From positions 558,001 through 622,000 of the forward strand of contig NZ_JANUEQ010000002.1 in assembly GCF_024807845.1 (NCBI RefSeq): a stretch of 64,000 nt of DNA, written 5' to 3'. Below the pieces are notes generated by a model that made no database searches, was not told the DNA's origin, and was given only the letters and a program-made list of their open reading frames with translations. The position numbers were made by a program, and so were the translations under genes. How positions within the stretch are numbered: position 1 is the first letter of the stretch; every line of letters starts with the position of its first letter. Shown one piece after another: positions 37,341-48,555 of this stretch. Source of the stretch: Klebsiella sp. BIGb0407. GTDB taxonomy: Bacteria; Pseudomonadota; Gammaproteobacteria; Enterobacterales; Enterobacteriaceae.

Positions 37341-37649
37341 CTATTCAGCGTCGTCGCCGTCTTGTTGCGCTGAACCTGACTGCGAACCTGCGCCTTGGTT
37401 GTAGCTACCAGACGTCCCTGGTCCCGTATTATTACTGTGGTGTGAAACCGGACGAGACGGCACCACAGTAGAAATAGCGTGCTTATAAACCATCTGGCTG
37501 ACTGTGTTTTTCAACAGGATCACGAATTGGTCAAAAGACTCAATTTGTCCTTGCAGCTTAATACCATTCACCAAATAAATAGAAACCGGAACACGTTCCC
37601 GACGCAGCGCGTTCAAGAACGGATCTTGTAATGATTGCCCCTTTGCCAT
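37341..37649 (-). CDS. hfq: RNA chaperone Hfq
   Basis: The 102-residue protein has an Sm domain (1-68) essentially identical to E. coli: [20 protein letters not shown], then [20 protein letters not shown] and the Sm2 motif YKHAISTV. The proximal-face residues Gln8, Phe42 and Lys56/His57 are present. The disordered tail (69-102) differs but ends in acidic residues (DGDDAE), which in E. coli help RNA release. As a hexamer it pairs sRNAs with mRNAs. It lies between miaA and hflX as in E. coli. Confidence 0.98.
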   Translation of the reverse strand: MAKGQSLQDPFLNALRRERVPVSIYLVNGIKLQGQIESFDQFVILLKNTVSQMVYKHAISTVVPSRPVSHHSNNTGPGTSGSYNQGAGSQSGSAQQDGDDAE

Positions 37650-37749
37650 TCTATCTTTTCCTTATATGTTTGTTGTTTGTCACTCAAGAGCAATTTGCTC
37701 AGAAAAACTGCGTAAAATCCGCGCACGTCGACATATCAATTGTACACTT

Positions 37750-38697
37750 TCATTCATGCTTCGCACTAACAACCTGTAATACGTTGCGGTAGGCCTGTTC
37801 AGGGAGGTCGCTGTCCAGCTCATGCACCCCTTCCCACCCACGTAACCACGTTAGCTGGCGTTTCGCCAATTGTCGCGTCGCACAAATACCTTTATAGACC
37901 ATATCGTCGTACGAAATTTCACCGTTCAAATAAGACCACATCTGTCGATAGCCAACACAGCGAATCGATGGCATATCCGGATGTAAATCCCCGCGGGCAA
38001 AAAGAGCCCGTACTTCTGCTTCAAAATCTGAAGCTAACATCTGATGAAAACGTTGTTCAATCCGTTGATGGAGCAGTTCACGCTTAGCAGGTGCGATAGC
38101 AAACTGATGCACCTGATACGGCAAAGCCTCTCCCGACGTTTGCGTCAGCTCAGTTAAAGTTTTACCCGAAATGAAAAAAACTTCCAGTGCTCGGGAAAGT
38201 CTTTGCGGATCATTTGGATGAATCCTGGCTGCCGCAACCGGATCGATGGCCTTAAGTCGCTCATGTAACGACTCCCATCCATGCTCTGCTGCCTGCTGTT
38301 CTATTTCTGCTCTCACCTCAGGGGACGCTGGCGGCAAGGGCGATAACCCTTCTAATAACGCTTTAAAATAAAGCATAGTCCCACCCACGAGTAGTGGGAT
38401 CCTGCCTGCCGCAGTAATCTCTGCCATTTCTGCCAGAGCATCACGCCGAAAATCAGCCGCAGAATAGGATTCAGCCGGGTCAAGAATATCCAGTAACCGA
38501 TGAGGAGCCTGGGCTTGCTCTTCTGCTGTCGGTTTGGCGGTCCCGATATCCATTCCCCGATAGATGAGGGCGGAATCAACGCTGATCAACTCTACAGGCA
38601 ATGTTTTACGCAAATTAATTGCCAGTGCCGTTTTACCTGAGGCTGTCGGCCCCATCAAAAAGATAGCCTTTGGCAGGCTTTTATTCAGTTCAGTCAT
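37750..38697 (-). CDS. miaA: tRNA dimethylallyltransferase MiaA
   Basis: The 315-residue enzyme has the P-loop GPTASGKT (16-23), the catalytic-Asp segment [20 protein letters not shown], and the tRNA-recognition motif [16 protein letters not shown]. It transfers dimethylallyl to A37 of tRNAs reading UNN codons, which improves decoding fidelity. The start overlaps the 3' end of mutL by 8 bp, so the two are translationally coupled. hfq follows after 100 bp. Confidence 0.97.
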   Translation of the reverse strand: MTELNKSLPKAIFLMGPTASGKTALAINLRKTLPVELISVDSALIYRGMDIGTAKPTAEEQAQAPHRLLDILDPAESYSAADFRRDALAEMAEITAAGRIPLLVGGTMLYFKALLEGLSPLPPASPEVRAEIEQQAAEHGWESLHERLKAIDPVAAARIHPNDPQRLSRALEVFFISGKTLTELTQTSGEALPYQVHQFAIAPAKRELLHQRIEQRFHQMLASDFEAEVRALFARGDLHPDMPSIRCVGYRQMWSYLNGEISYDDMVYKGICATRQLAKRQLTWLRGWEGVHELDSDLPEQAYRNVLQVVSAKHE

Positions 38698-40552
38698 GTT
38701 TCAGGGCGTTCATCGCCAATTGTAAGTCAACCGGTTGCAATAAACCGCCGGGAGGGGACTTCACCAGATGCGGGCAAAGCCGTTCAACCTCCGCCAGTAA
38801 GGTAATTGCCTGAGACTGACTCCATTGCTCATATTCGCTGGCCAGATGGCGTGCAATATAGCTAGCAAGGTGGTCAGGCGTCACCGCTGACTGTTGTGTT
38901 AAGTATCTTGTCAGTTCATGAATCAAGATTTGTAAATTTTGTTTACGTAAAGGTAAAGGTACAGCGCGAATTGTTATCTGCTGGGCTTCAATATCCAGCT
39001 CGATACCCATTCCAAGCAAAAGCGGTTGATGTTTAACCAAAACATCATGTTCTTCACGCGTCACTTTAATCCGTAATGGTATCAGTAATGGCTGGGCACG
39101 TAAGCTTTCCCCGGCAGGTAATAGCTGAGCTTGCTTAAGCCAGCGTTCAGCAATAACCAGTGATAGCAAAGTCAGCCTGCCATCGCGCTCCAGCAATGCC
39201 ATATCCGGCGGCAGAACCGTCAGTACGCGACCAAAGCTGTGCAGGTGTCCATTCAGAGCGGTCGGCTCCTCAGCCCGTGCAGGTCGTGTTTCTGTGGTCT
39301 CAGGCGTGGCAAGTAACTGCTGATATAACGCCCCCTGCTGCTTCTGATAGCCCGGAACGGCATGGGGCCAAAGCGGAGGGGCAGAACTGCGCCCGCTACC
39401 CGGAGCGGGTGATGCATTGCGCGGTTCTGAGGTAGAGGGCTCACGCGCTGCCGCCGGGGTGGCGAATTGATTGCGCCCGGCTGCCTGACGATTCTCCGGC
39501 GGGCGGGCGGGACTGACCGCGGGTGAGCCTTCGACAGAGAGCTGTTCCGGCTGTTGCTGCTGCAGTACGCTCAAAACCCCCTGATAGATAAAATCATGCA
39601 CCAAACGTGACTGATGGAAACGAACTTCATGCTTGGCAGGATGTACGTTAACATCGACTTGATGAGGATCCACTTCCAGATAGAGAACAAAAGCGGGTTG
39701 CTGATCCACGCCCAGTTGTTCTTCATAAGCCTGGCGAATGGCATGGTTAATCAGACGGTCGCGCATCATGCGGCCATTCACATAGCAATACTGAATCTCG
39801 GCTAATGCAGGAGTTGATGCCGCAGGTTCAACCACCCAGCCACGCATGGCTAAATCACCGTGCTGCCATTCAATCTCTAACGCATGCTCAAGAAATGCAT
39901 TACCACATATTGCTCCCAGTCGACGATCGCGTCCGGCGCCTTCCTGAACTGCACGGTACTGACGCACCATTTTACCGTTGTGACTGAGATTAATCGCTAT
40001 ATCAAAACGGGCAAGGGCAATACGTCTGACAATTTCATCAATATGATTAAATTCAGTTTTTTCCGTACGCATAAATTTTCGACGCGCCGGGGTATTATAA
40101 AATAAATCCAAAACTTCCAGCGTTGTTCCCACCGGATGGGCTGCCGGTTTTACCGTGACGTCCTGATCGCGACCTTCAGCATAAGCTTGCCAGGCTTCAC
40201 TCTGCTCTGCGGTACGTGAAGTCAGAATCAAGCGTGATACGGAACTGATACTGGCCAGGGCTTCGCCACGAAATCCAAGGCTAATGATAGCCTCTAAGTC
40301 ATCCAGAGAAGCTATTTTACTGGTCGCGTGTCTCGCCAGGGCTAACGCCAATTCTTCTTGTTTAATACCGCAACCATTGTCACGAATACGAATTAGCTTT
40401 GCGCCGCCGCGCTCAATATCAATATCGATACGTGTTGCACCGGCATCAATACTGTTTTCCACTAACTCTTTCACGACCGACGCCGGACGCTCAACCACTT
40501 CGCCTGCGGCTATCTGGTTCGCCAGTTGCGGTGGTAATACCTGAATTGGCAT
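38690..40552 (-). CDS. mutL: DNA mismatch repair protein MutL
   Basis: The 620-residue protein (E. coli 615) has a GHKL ATPase N-terminal domain. It includes [10 protein letters not shown] with Glu32, DNGCGI (58-63), [10 protein letters not shown] (about 93-102) and the [17 protein letters not shown] segment. A Pro/Ala-rich linker covers about 335-420. The C-terminal dimerisation domain starts near 430 and lacks the DQHAxxER endonuclease motif, as in methyl-directed systems. It couples MutS mismatch recognition to MutH and UvrD. Confidence 0.97.
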   Translation of the reverse strand: MPIQVLPPQLANQIAAGEVVERPASVVKELVENSIDAGATRIDIDIERGGAKLIRIRDNGCGIKQEELALALARHATSKIASLDDLEAIISLGFRGEALASISSVSRLILTSRTAEQSEAWQAYAEGRDQDVTVKPAAHPVGTTLEVLDLFYNTPARRKFMRTEKTEFNHIDEIVRRIALARFDIAINLSHNGKMVRQYRAVQEGAGRDRRLGAICGNAFLEHALEIEWQHGDLAMRGWVVEPAASTPALAEIQYCYVNGRMMRDRLINHAIRQAYEEQLGVDQQPAFVLYLEVDPHQVDVNVHPAKHEVRFHQSRLVHDFIYQGVLSVLQQQQPEQLSVEGSPAVSPARPPENRQAAGRNQFATPAAAREPSTSEPRNASPAPGSGRSSAPPLWPHAVPGYQKQQGALYQQLLATPETTETRPARAEEPTALNGHLHSFGRVLTVLPPDMALLERDGRLTLLSLVIAERWLKQAQLLPAGESLRAQPLLIPLRIKVTREEHDVLVKHQPLLLGMGIELDIEAQQITIRAVPLPLRKQNLQILIHELTRYLTQQSAVTPDHLASYIARHLASEYEQWSQSQAITLLAEVERLCPHLVKSPPGGLLQPVDLQLAMNALKHD

Positions 40553-40585
40553 AACCTCTCCTTTAGTTCGTCGTAATCTGGCTAC

Positions 40586-41872
40586 TTATGGTCTCGAGGC
40601 TGTCACTGCTTGCCCGCCAGGCGCTGCTTGCAGAGGATTTTCGATAAAGTAAGCGCGCAGCCCTTCATAAATCGCCTGAGCGATTTCTTGCTGGTAACTG
40701 GCGCTATTCAGCCGTTTCTCTTCTGCGGTGTTACTGATAAATCCGGTTTCAATCAGCAATGAAGGAATATCGGGTGAGCGTAATACGCCAAGGCTTGCAT
40801 GCTCAGGGCGGCGTTTATGCAGACTACCGACTCGCTGCATTTTCGACAGAACCTGTACCGCAACGTCATAACCCACTCGCTGAGAATGACCGAATTGCAG
40901 GTCGAGAACTGCCTGGCTCAGATAAGGATCTGCCTGGTTATTGGCAAGCATATCACCCGCACCGCCTAACAGTTCGGACTGTTTCTCATGCTGTTCCAGC
41001 CAGCCCGCCATTTCATTGTCGGCCCGACGGTTCGACAACACCCAGACCGACGCGCCGCTCGCTTCACGGTTCGGCGCGGCATCAGCATGAATCGAAACAA
41101 GCAGGTTAGCATTTTGTTTACGGGCAACTTCAGACCGCCCCATCACGGAAATAAAATAATCTCCGTTACGGGTCATCACCCCTTCAAACATCGGGTCAGC
41201 GTTCAATAGCGCCTTTAATTTATTCGCAATTGAGAGCGTGATATTTTTTTCCCGGCTTCCCCCGGGACCTATCGCACCAGGATCCTGGCCACCGTGCCCG
41301 GCATCAATGGCAATAACGACGGTATCAGACGTTCTGTTGCGAGGCGGAGCCACAGGTGCTGGAATCGTATTTTGAGTGCTTATCGCATCCGTCGTTTTCG
41401 GTGAACCAAACGGATTCCGCGCAGGTTCACTGCTACGAGGAGCCACTACCGGAGCCACAGGAATGACAACAGGGGGTACGACCACATCAGCATCGATAGT
41501 GAAAACTACCAGCTCATTGGCGCCTTGCTTCTGCTTTACCGCCCGCGCTTTACCGGCTTTAGTTAAATCCACTATCAGGCGTATTGTCTGGTCATCTTTA
41601 GGCTGCCCGGAGCGAATGCTTTTCACTAAGTTGGCACCGCTGAATACCAGCGGTAACCCTTGAATGACGCCGGTTTGTTTAATATCCAGCACCACATTTC
41701 TCTTACCGTCTTGTGAAAAGGTATATTCCGGGTCACCTAAAAAACTGAAGGTAATACGCGCCTGGTTATCGCCATTGGAAACCTGGATATCGGATAACGT
41801 TGCCGCGAGCCCGGGTAAGGCACATACCAATAACAGAGCCGCTATTAATCCACTTTTAACACGAGAGATCAT
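40586..41872 (-). CDS. amiB: N-acetylmuramoyl-L-alanine amidase AmiB
   Basis: About 428 residues from the ATG at 41872; a GTG three codons upstream (41881) is possible. The N-terminal signal peptide ([21 protein letters not shown]) precedes an AMIN domain for septal targeting (about 25-125) and a Pro/Val-rich linker. The Amidase_3 domain (about 190-410) has the zinc His in [13 protein letters not shown], plus HADAAPN and the catalytic Glu in LIETGFISN. It splits peptidoglycan during daughter-cell separation under EnvC control. It follows tsaE with a short gap. Confidence 0.96.
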   Translation of the reverse strand: MISRVKSGLIAALLLVCALPGLAATLSDIQVSNGDNQARITFSFLGDPEYTFSQDGKRNVVLDIKQTGVIQGLPLVFSGANLVKSIRSGQPKDDQTIRLIVDLTKAGKARAVKQKQGANELVVFTIDADVVVPPVVIPVAPVVAPRSSEPARNPFGSPKTTDAISTQNTIPAPVAPPRNRTSDTVVIAIDAGHGGQDPGAIGPGGSREKNITLSIANKLKALLNADPMFEGVMTRNGDYFISVMGRSEVARKQNANLLVSIHADAAPNREASGASVWVLSNRRADNEMAGWLEQHEKQSELLGGAGDMLANNQADPYLSQAVLDLQFGHSQRVGYDVAVQVLSKMQRVGSLHKRRPEHASLGVLRSPDIPSLLIETGFISNTAEEKRLNSASYQQEIAQAIYEGLRAYFIENPLQAAPGGQAVTASRP

Positions 41873-41885
41873 CCATTCCACCTTG

Positions 41886-42347
41886 CTATTGGGCGAGCCG
41901 GGCTAATAACTGCTCACCCAATGCAGAAACAGCGTTAATCGATGCTTCACGTCCTTGAGTCTGATAGCTGAGATGCAGCTCTAAATCAGGCTCGGGCAAC
42001 ACGCCTGCACCTTGCTGCGGCCATTCCACCAGACAGATAGCATCATTGGCAAAATAGTCGCGGATCCCCATAAACTCTAATTCTTCAGGATCCGCCAGGC
42101 GATAGAGATCAAAATGATACACCTGGATGCCATCCAGTTGATAAGGTTCAACCAGCGTATAGGTCGGGCTTTTCACATTCCCTTTGTGGCCCAAAGCCTG
42201 TAAAAAACCCCGACTAAAGGTGGTTTTTCCGGCACCCAAATCACCATAAAGATAGATAACCGTTGTGCCTTCACAGGCGGTAGCCAGGCGTGCGCCCAGC
42301 GCTAATGTTGAGGCTTCGTCAGGTAATTCAAAACTTCGATTCATCAT
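41886..42347 (-). CDS. tsaE: tRNA threonylcarbamoyladenosine biosynthesis ATPase TsaE
   Basis: The 153-residue ATPase has Walker [10 protein letters not shown] near residues 35-43, the conserved [29 protein letters not shown] and the LVEWPQQG segment. With TsaB and TsaD it forms the machine that makes t6A37 on tRNAs reading ANN codons. It starts 4 bp after the nnr stop and is followed by amiB, the E. coli order. Confidence 0.96.
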   Translation of the reverse strand: MMNRSFELPDEASTLALGARLATACEGTTVIYLYGDLGAGKTTFSRGFLQALGHKGNVKSPTYTLVEPYQLDGIQVYHFDLYRLADPEELEFMGIRDYFANDAICLVEWPQQGAGVLPEPDLELHLSYQTQGREASINAVSALGEQLLARLAQ

Positions 42348-42351
42348 GGCT

Positions 42352-43863
42352 TCAGGTATTCAAGTCTGGGTTAATAAATGGATAAAGTGTTGAAAAAAGA
42401 TCACTGGCTAACATACCACGCATTCCGGTTTGCTGAGCAATCACATCTGCGGCACTTCCGTGGGCAACACAACCCGCGCTTGCTGCATCGAATAGCGTCA
42501 ATTTCTGGGCCAGTAAAGCGGCAATAATTCCGGACAAAACATCGCCCATTCCACCGCTTCCCATACCGGCATTACCCACATCGATAATAGCCAAATCATA
42601 TTCACTGGCAACAACTGTCCCGGCACCTTTTAACACTACAACACCACCATACTTTTTGGCCAGTTGACGCGCTGCCAGCAGACGATCTTGTTCAATTTGT
42701 GGAACAGAACACTTCAGGAGCCTCGCCGCTTCACCGGGATGGGGCGTGATGATACGATTTTGACGCTTATCAGGACTGATTGCCAGAAGGTTAAGTGCAT
42801 CTGCATCCCATAACATCGGTTTATCGCTCTTTTTAACCTTTTCTAACGCATCCTGCCCCCACTGTTGTTGCCCAAGCCCGGGGCCAATGGCAATAACATC
42901 TGCCCAGGCTAAGGCATCGTCCAGTGACTCTGGGGTTAATTCATGAACCATCAGCTCGGGCCTGGCAGTAAGCAAGGGAGTGATATTTTCAGCTCGGGTC
43001 AGCACACGTACCAGCCCTGCCCCACTCCGCACCGAAGCTTCCCCGGTTAAACGAATCGCGCCAGCAGTCCCGCTATCACCCCCAATGATCACCAGCCGCC
43101 CATTATCCCCTTTATGCGACGTGGGCCGTCTCGGCTTTAGCCAGTCAGCAAGATTCTGGCTATCGAAACGCCTTATTGAGGCAGGATGTTGCTCTAGCCA
43201 AGGTTCCAGTCCTAATCCGGCATAATGTAGCTGCCCCACCACATCACGCGCTTTTCCGGTCAACAGGCCTGGTTTTAGCGCGATAAAGGTCACGCAATGC
43301 GTGGCCTCAACCACAGCCCCTGGCGTCGCACCTGTTTCCGCTAATAATCCGGAGGGAATATCCAGAGCAACAACCGGCGCTCGGTGCGCGTTAATAAGCG
43401 TGATCAGACGGGTAACTTCATCGCGCGGCGCGTCGGTCAGGCCTATCCCCAGCAATCCATCAATAATTAAATCAATCGACTCAGGCCAGGGAGCCAGCAG
43501 GGATTGAGAAACGCCCCCCACACCAAGCCAGGCCTGACGCGCCAGGCAAGCCTCTTCAGGAAGCGGTTTGCTACTTTCCAGCGCCAGAAGAGTGACCTGA
43601 ATTCCGGCCTCCCGACATAATCTGGCGACAACATAGCCGTCACCGCCATTATTTCCCGCCCCGCAGAGAATCAGCCAGTGACGGGCATCCGGGTAATGGC
43701 TACGACTGACGTCAAATGCTGCCTGTCCGGCACGCTGCATCAGCTCATAAAGCGTTATCCCTAAACTATCAGTAGCCTGTTTTTCTGTTCGCCGTAACTC
43801 TGAGGCTGGCCAGACTAAATGTGGTATACTTTTCGCGTACTTTTTCAGATGATGGCCTGTCAT
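42352..43863 (-). CDS. nnr: Bifunctional NAD(P)H-hydrate epimerase/dehydratase Nnr
   Basis: The 503-residue protein fuses a YjeF_N epimerase domain (about 1-225; [15 protein letters not shown] at about 67-81 and [10 protein letters not shown]) to a C-terminal ADP-dependent dehydratase of the ribokinase fold (about 230-500; [39 protein letters not shown]). It repairs hydrated NADH and NADPH. The start codon overlaps, by two bases and head to head, the start of queG on the other strand. It heads the superoperon running to hflC. Confidence 0.97.
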   Translation of the reverse strand: MTGHHLKKYAKSIPHLVWPASELRRTEKQATDSLGITLYELMQRAGQAAFDVSRSHYPDARHWLILCGAGNNGGDGYVVARLCREAGIQVTLLALESSKPLPEEACLARQAWLGVGGVSQSLLAPWPESIDLIIDGLLGIGLTDAPRDEVTRLITLINAHRAPVVALDIPSGLLAETGATPGAVVEATHCVTFIALKPGLLTGKARDVVGQLHYAGLGLEPWLEQHPASIRRFDSQNLADWLKPRRPTSHKGDNGRLVIIGGDSGTAGAIRLTGEASVRSGAGLVRVLTRAENITPLLTARPELMVHELTPESLDDALAWADVIAIGPGLGQQQWGQDALEKVKKSDKPMLWDADALNLLAISPDKRQNRIITPHPGEAARLLKCSVPQIEQDRLLAARQLAKKYGGVVVLKGAGTVVASEYDLAIIDVGNAGMGSGGMGDVLSGIIAALLAQKLTLFDAASAGCVAHGSAADVIAQQTGMRGMLASDLFSTLYPFINPDLNT

Positions 43864-45001
43864 GTCGCACCCCCTCGATTACAATCAGTTAGCTCAATTA
43901 ATTAAACAATGGGGCATCGAACTGGGCTTCCAGCAAGTCGGTATTACCGACACAGATCTTTCTGCCAGTGAACCCAAATTACAGGCCTGGCTGGATAAGC
44001 AATATCATGGCGAAATGGACTGGATGGCTCGCCATGGCATGATGCGTGCCCGCCCGCATGAATTGCAACCAGGTACCCTCAGAGTCATCAGTGTACGCAT
44101 GAACTATCTGCCAACCCACGCTGCATTTGCCTCAACGCTTAAAAACCCTCAGTCAGGCTACGTCAGCCGTTATGCCCTGGGGCGTGATTACCATAAAGTA
44201 TTGCGCCAGAGACTGAAAAAACTCGGTGAGAAAATTCAAGAACAATGCACCACTCTGAATTTTAGACCCTTTGTTGACTCAGCGCCGATATTAGAACGTC
44301 CACTGGCTGAAAAAGCAGGGCTCGGCTGGACGGGTAAACACTCGCTTATCTTAAACCGCGAGGCAGGTTCATTCTTTTTTCTGGGTGAGCTATTAGTTGA
44401 TATTCCACTGCCAATCGACGGTCCGGTGAAGGAAGAGTGTGGTCGCTGTGTCGCCTGTCTGAAAATTTGCCCGACTGGCGCTATCGTTGAGCCTTATACC
44501 GTCGACGCCAGACGGTGTATCTCTTACTTAACCATTGAGCTTGAAGGAGCGATTCCGGAAGAGTTCCGTCCTCTGATCGGTAACCGTATCTATGGTTGCG
44601 ACGATTGTCAGCTGATCTGCCCGTGGAATCGTTTTTCACAGCTCAGTGAGGAAGATGATTTTAGTCCACGACAGGCTCTGCACTCTCCACAGCTAACAGA
44701 TCTCTTTGCCTGGACCGAAGCGCATTTCTTACGTATCACGGAAGGTTCAGCTATTCGTCGGATTGGTCACTTACGCTGGTTAAGAAATATTGCTGTTGCG
44801 CTGGGTAACGCTCCCTGGGATGAAGCGAATTTAAATGCGCTTAAGCAACGACAAGGTGAGCATCCGCTGCTTGATGAGCATATTGAATGGGCCATTAACC
44901 AGCAGTTGCAGAGACGTACAGAGCAAAACGTCGAGGTGCAATTGCCGCAAAAACAGCGTCTGGTGAGAGTGATTGAGAAAGGATTACCGCGCGATGCCTG
45001 A
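43862..45001 (+). CDS. queG: Epoxyqueuosine reductase QueG
   Basis: The 379-residue enzyme performs the last step of queuosine synthesis in tRNA, using cobalamin and two 4Fe-4S clusters. Cluster ligands are visible at Cys193, 196, 199, 203 and at Cys219, 246, 249, 253. The catalytic Asp is Asp139 in FVDSAPILERPLAEKAG. A C-terminal HEAT-like helical region starts near 285. It diverges from nnr with overlapping start regions, so its promoter and ribosome-binding site lie within the first codons of nnr. Starts [12 protein letters not shown]. Confidence 0.96.
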   Translation: MSHPLDYNQLAQLIKQWGIELGFQQVGITDTDLSASEPKLQAWLDKQYHGEMDWMARHGMMRARPHELQPGTLRVISVRMNYLPTHAAFASTLKNPQSGYVSRYALGRDYHKVLRQRLKKLGEKIQEQCTTLNFRPFVDSAPILERPLAEKAGLGWTGKHSLILNREAGSFFFLGELLVDIPLPIDGPVKEECGRCVACLKICPTGAIVEPYTVDARRCISYLTIELEGAIPEEFRPLIGNRIYGCDDCQLICPWNRFSQLSEEDDFSPRQALHSPQLTDLFAWTEAHFLRITEGSAIRRIGHLRWLRNIAVALGNAPWDEANLNALKQRQGEHPLLDEHIEWAINQQLQRRTEQNVEVQLPQKQRLVRVIEKGLPRDA

Positions 45002-45286
45002 CATGTCCACAGCTTGTGAATAAAATTTAAAAGTTCCAGTTAGCAAACTGCAATCAGAAATCTACAAATACTTATTTAATAATTCAAATTCCAATTAAAG
45101 CATTTGAAATCAATAAGTTATTTAATTTGTATCAATATTGTTGGTTTTGTTGTGAAAGTTAAAAATCAGTGACTGCCTGTGGATAAATCTGTGCGCAGAA
45201 AAAAATAACGAACGAAATCCAGCCAGTTAGCGTTACCTGTTCGGTAAGCCGATGCTGAAATGAGTTATTATTTATTGGAAAAATTT
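45002..45286. other. AT-rich region between queG and the glycine tRNAs
   Basis: Between the queG stop and the last tRNA there are 285 AT-rich bases. A terminator for each converging transcript is expected, but no stem-loop with a T-run was clear. No gene seen. Confidence 0.5.
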
Positions 45287-45362
<76 letters not shown>

Positions 45363-45398
45363 TTGGGTGGTGCATGGCATCAAACGCCAATCAAATTT

Positions 45399-45474
<76 letters not shown>

Positions 45475-45509
45475 TTGGGTGGTGCATGGTATCAAACGCT
45501 AATCAAATT

Positions 45510-45585
<76 letters not shown>

Positions 45586-45781
45586 TCTGGTATCTCTACA
45601 GTTTTTGCTTAACAAATTCTGCATCGGTACGGGAGGCGCATTATACGAGAATTCGTTTTTGTCGCAAGCCTTTAAACGCTTTTTTTCGAGAATTTTATTC
45701 AATTGATGATTTAACCGACAAATCGATCGTTTAATCACCAAAACCTCGTCGCCCCGCATACCGTTTATCTGCTATTGTCGT

Positions 45782-46324
45782 TTACTTAATGAAGTGCTCG
45801 CGGTAGTAAGCCAGTTCGGCTACCGACTCACGAATATCATCCATCGCCTGGTGCGTTCCCTGTTTTTTGAAACCTGGCAGTATTTCTGGTTTCCAGCGAC
45901 GAGCTAACTCTTTTAAGGTGCTGACATCCAGGTAGCGATAGTGAAAGTAGGCTTCCAGCTCTGGCATATACTTAAACAGGAAACGGCGATCCTGGCCGAT
46001 ACTGTTACCGCAAATTGGCGAAGTGTTAGCGGGTACCCACTTTTTGAGAAACGACAGCGTCTCTTGCTCAGCAGCTTTATCATCAAGTGTACTGGCCTTC
46101 ACACGAGCGACTAACCCGCTACCCGTATGGGTACGGACATTCCACTCATCCATCAGCCCGAGCTGAGCATCTGACTGGTGTACAGCAATAACCGGACCTT
46201 CTGCCAGAATATTCAGATTTGCATCCGTCACCAGGGTGGCTATCTCAATAATACGATCATGTTCAGGATTAAGACCGGTCATTTCTAAATCAATCCAAAT
46301 CAGATTGTTTTCATTGCCACTCAT
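45782..46324 (-). CDS. orn: Oligoribonuclease
   Basis: The 180-residue DEDDh exonuclease has Exo [10 protein letters not shown] (Asp/Glu), Exo II with Asp near [11 protein letters not shown], and Exo III with HxAMDD ([20 protein letters not shown]). It degrades the shortest RNAs, especially dinucleotides such as pGpG, and is essential in many gammaproteobacteria. It is divergent from rsgA and upstream of the tRNA-Gly cluster on the same strand, as in E. coli. Confidence 0.97.
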   Translation of the reverse strand: MSGNENNLIWIDLEMTGLNPEHDRIIEIATLVTDANLNILAEGPVIAVHQSDAQLGLMDEWNVRTHTGSGLVARVKASTLDDKAAEQETLSFLKKWVPANTSPICGNSIGQDRRFLFKYMPELEAYFHYRYLDVSTLKELARRWKPEILPGFKKQGTHQAMDDIRESVAELAYYREHFIK

Positions 46325-46436
46325 GCTATTTTCCTTCTTTCAGTGAGCCACCCAACGATGACGGTGGGTTAATTCGGGTAAGATTGTGTGTATCATAGTG
46401 CTTTTGCCCATTATGGGCGACCAGGAGTGAGTACGC

Positions 46437-47489
46437 TTGAGCAAAAATAAACTCTCCAAAGGCCAGCAACGACGGGTAAGTGCAAACCATGAGCGCCGTT
46501 TAGTCAAAACCGTGGAGAAACACGAGACGGATGATGCTCAGTTTGATGAAGGGCGTGAAGGAACGGTAATCAGTCGTTTTGGACAGCATGCCGATGTTGA
46601 GTCAGCCGATGGCTCAGTTCATCGCTGCAATATTCGACGCACCATTCGCTCCCTGGTGACTGGCGATAAAGTGGTCTGGCGCCCGGCGAAAGAAAACGCT
46701 GAACAAATCTCTAAGAAAGGGATTGTTGAGGCGGTTCATCCACGTACATCCGTACTGACACGCCCGGATTTCTACGACGGTGTAAAACCTATTGCGGCAA
46801 ACATCGACCAAATCATCATCGTATCGGCTATTTTGCCAGAGCTGTCTTTAAATATTATCGACCGCTATTTGGTTGCCTGTGAAACCCTCGATGTTGAACC
46901 TCTGCTGGTTCTGAATAAGACAGATCTGCTGGATGATGAAGGACGTGCATGGGTCGATGAGCAGATGGATATCTATCGCAAAATCGGCTATCGCGTCCTG
47001 ATGGTTTCCAGTTACCAGGCTGAAGGCTTGAAAGAACTTGAACAGGAGTTAATTGGACGTATCAGTATCTTCGCCGGTCAATCCGGAGTAGGTAAATCCA
47101 GTTTACTGAATAATCTGCTGGGCTTAGAAAATCAGATTCTGGTCAACGACGTTTCCGATAACTCGGGTCTCGGACAGCACACCACGACCGCATCACGGCT
47201 CTATCATTTCCCAGGCGGCGGCGATGTTATTGACTCCCCGGGTGTCCGTGAATTCGGTTTATGGCATCTTGCTCCGGAACAAATCACCCAAGGTTTTGTC
47301 GAATTCCGTGACTATCTGGGCCACTGCAAATTCAGGGACTGTAGCCATGGTAATGATCCGGGTTGCGCCCTGCGTGAAGCCGTCGAACGTGGCGATATTG
47401 CCGAGATACGTTTTGAAAACTATCACCGTATTCTGGAAAGCATGGCTGAAGTAAAAACACGTAAAGGCCTTTCTGATAGCAAAGACTGA
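46437..47489 (+). CDS. rsgA: Small-ribosomal-subunit biogenesis GTPase RsgA
   Basis: The 350-residue circularly permuted GTPase starts at a TTG ([13 protein letters not shown]..., as in E. coli) with CAGGAG upstream. It has an N-terminal OB domain (about 35-105) and a G domain in permuted order, with G4 NKTD (160-163) before G1 GQSGVGKS (214-221) and G3 DSPGV. A zinc finger near 297-310 follows ([14 protein letters not shown]). It releases RbfA and checks 30S maturation. psd follows 115 bp after. Confidence 0.96.
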   Translation: MSKNKLSKGQQRRVSANHERRLVKTVEKHETDDAQFDEGREGTVISRFGQHADVESADGSVHRCNIRRTIRSLVTGDKVVWRPAKENAEQISKKGIVEAVHPRTSVLTRPDFYDGVKPIAANIDQIIIVSAILPELSLNIIDRYLVACETLDVEPLLVLNKTDLLDDEGRAWVDEQMDIYRKIGYRVLMVSSYQAEGLKELEQELIGRISIFAGQSGVGKSSLLNNLLGLENQILVNDVSDNSGLGQHTTTASRLYHFPGGGDVIDSPGVREFGLWHLAPEQITQGFVEFRDYLGHCKFRDCSHGNDPGCALREAVERGDIAEIRFENYHRILESMAEVKTRKGLSDSKD

Positions 47490-47604
47490 CAATTAAGCTG
47501 GGCATCACTAAAATCGTGCACTTTTGTACTTTGAGTCATTCGAAGTATGACGGGTGGTATACGCCCAGCTTCTCTCATTTGAGACATTTAGCCCGGAGGC
47601 TATT

Positions 47605-48537
47605 TTGTTAAACAAAATTAAACTTTCGCTCCAATATATTTTGCCAAAACTGTGGCTGACTCGCCTGGCTGGCTGGGGTGCAAGCAAGCGAGCAGGATGG
47701 CTGACTAAGCTGGTTATCGACCTGTTCGTTCGGTTCTACAAAGTGGATATGAAAGAAGCGCAGAAGCCCGATACCGCAAGCTATCGTACTTTTAATGACT
47801 TTTTTGTACGCCCGCTGCGTGACGATGTTCGCCCTCTGAATACCGACCCAAATGTTCTGGTGATGCCTGCAGATGGCGTTATCAGTCAGTTAGGGCCGAT
47901 TGACGACGACAAGATTTTACAAGCCAAGGGGCATGATTATAGCCTGGAGGCTCTGCTGGCAGGTAACTACCAGATGGCTGACCTGTTCCGTAACGGCAGT
48001 TTTGTCACCACCTATCTGTCACCACGCGACTACCACCGGGTTCATATGCCTTGTAATGGTATCCTGCGTGAAATGATTTATGTCCCTGGCGACCTGTTCT
48101 CAGTAAACCATTTAACGGCGCAAAACGTCCCTAACCTGTTTGCCCGTAATGAGCGTGTTATCTGCTTATTTGATACCGAATTTGGCCCAATGGTGCAAAT
48201 TCTGGTAGGTGCCACCATTGTCGGCAGTATCGAAACCGTCTGGTCAGGTACCGTCACGCCTCCTCGTGAGGGCGTGATTAAACGCAAAACTTGGCCCGCG
48301 GGTGAAAGTGAAGGTTCAGTGGCGTTACTGAAAGGCCAGGAAATGGGTCGGTTTAAGCTAGGATCGACCGTGATTAACCTGTTCGCACCAGGAAGAGTCA
48401 ATCTGGTTGAATCTTTGGCGAGCCTTTCTTCCACCCTGATTGGCCAGCCGCTGGCGATATCGACCGATATCATCAGCGAACCTGCGATTCCGGTAGATGA
48501 AACCCTCGACCAGACCTCCGAAAGCAGCGAAGTATAA
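47605..48537 (+). CDS. psd: Phosphatidylserine decarboxylase proenzyme
   Basis: 310 residues from the TTG at 47605, preceded by CCGGAGG at 5-6 nt; the E. coli start MLN aligns here, so a longer frame from 47554 is not used. Self-cleavage occurs at the LGST motif between Gly253 and Ser254, and the Ser becomes the pyruvoyl cofactor. Other hallmarks are [13 protein letters not shown] and [14 protein letters not shown] (catalytic His). It makes phosphatidylethanolamine at the inner membrane. mscM follows 18 bp later, suggesting co-transcription. Confidence 0.96.
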   Translation: MLNKIKLSLQYILPKLWLTRLAGWGASKRAGWLTKLVIDLFVRFYKVDMKEAQKPDTASYRTFNDFFVRPLRDDVRPLNTDPNVLVMPADGVISQLGPIDDDKILQAKGHDYSLEALLAGNYQMADLFRNGSFVTTYLSPRDYHRVHMPCNGILREMIYVPGDLFSVNHLTAQNVPNLFARNERVICLFDTEFGPMVQILVGATIVGSIETVWSGTVTPPREGVIKRKTWPAGESEGSVALLKGQEMGRFKLGSTVINLFAPGRVNLVESLASLSSTLIGQPLAISTDIISEPAIPVDETLDQTSESSEV

Positions 48538-48555
48538 TTTTACAGGCAGGCTGAC

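Noticed and set aside
47554-47604. Extended PSD N-terminus beginning at 47554
   Set aside because: The TTG at 47605 has CCGGAGG upstream, and only this start places the cleavage Ser at position 254 as in E. coli.
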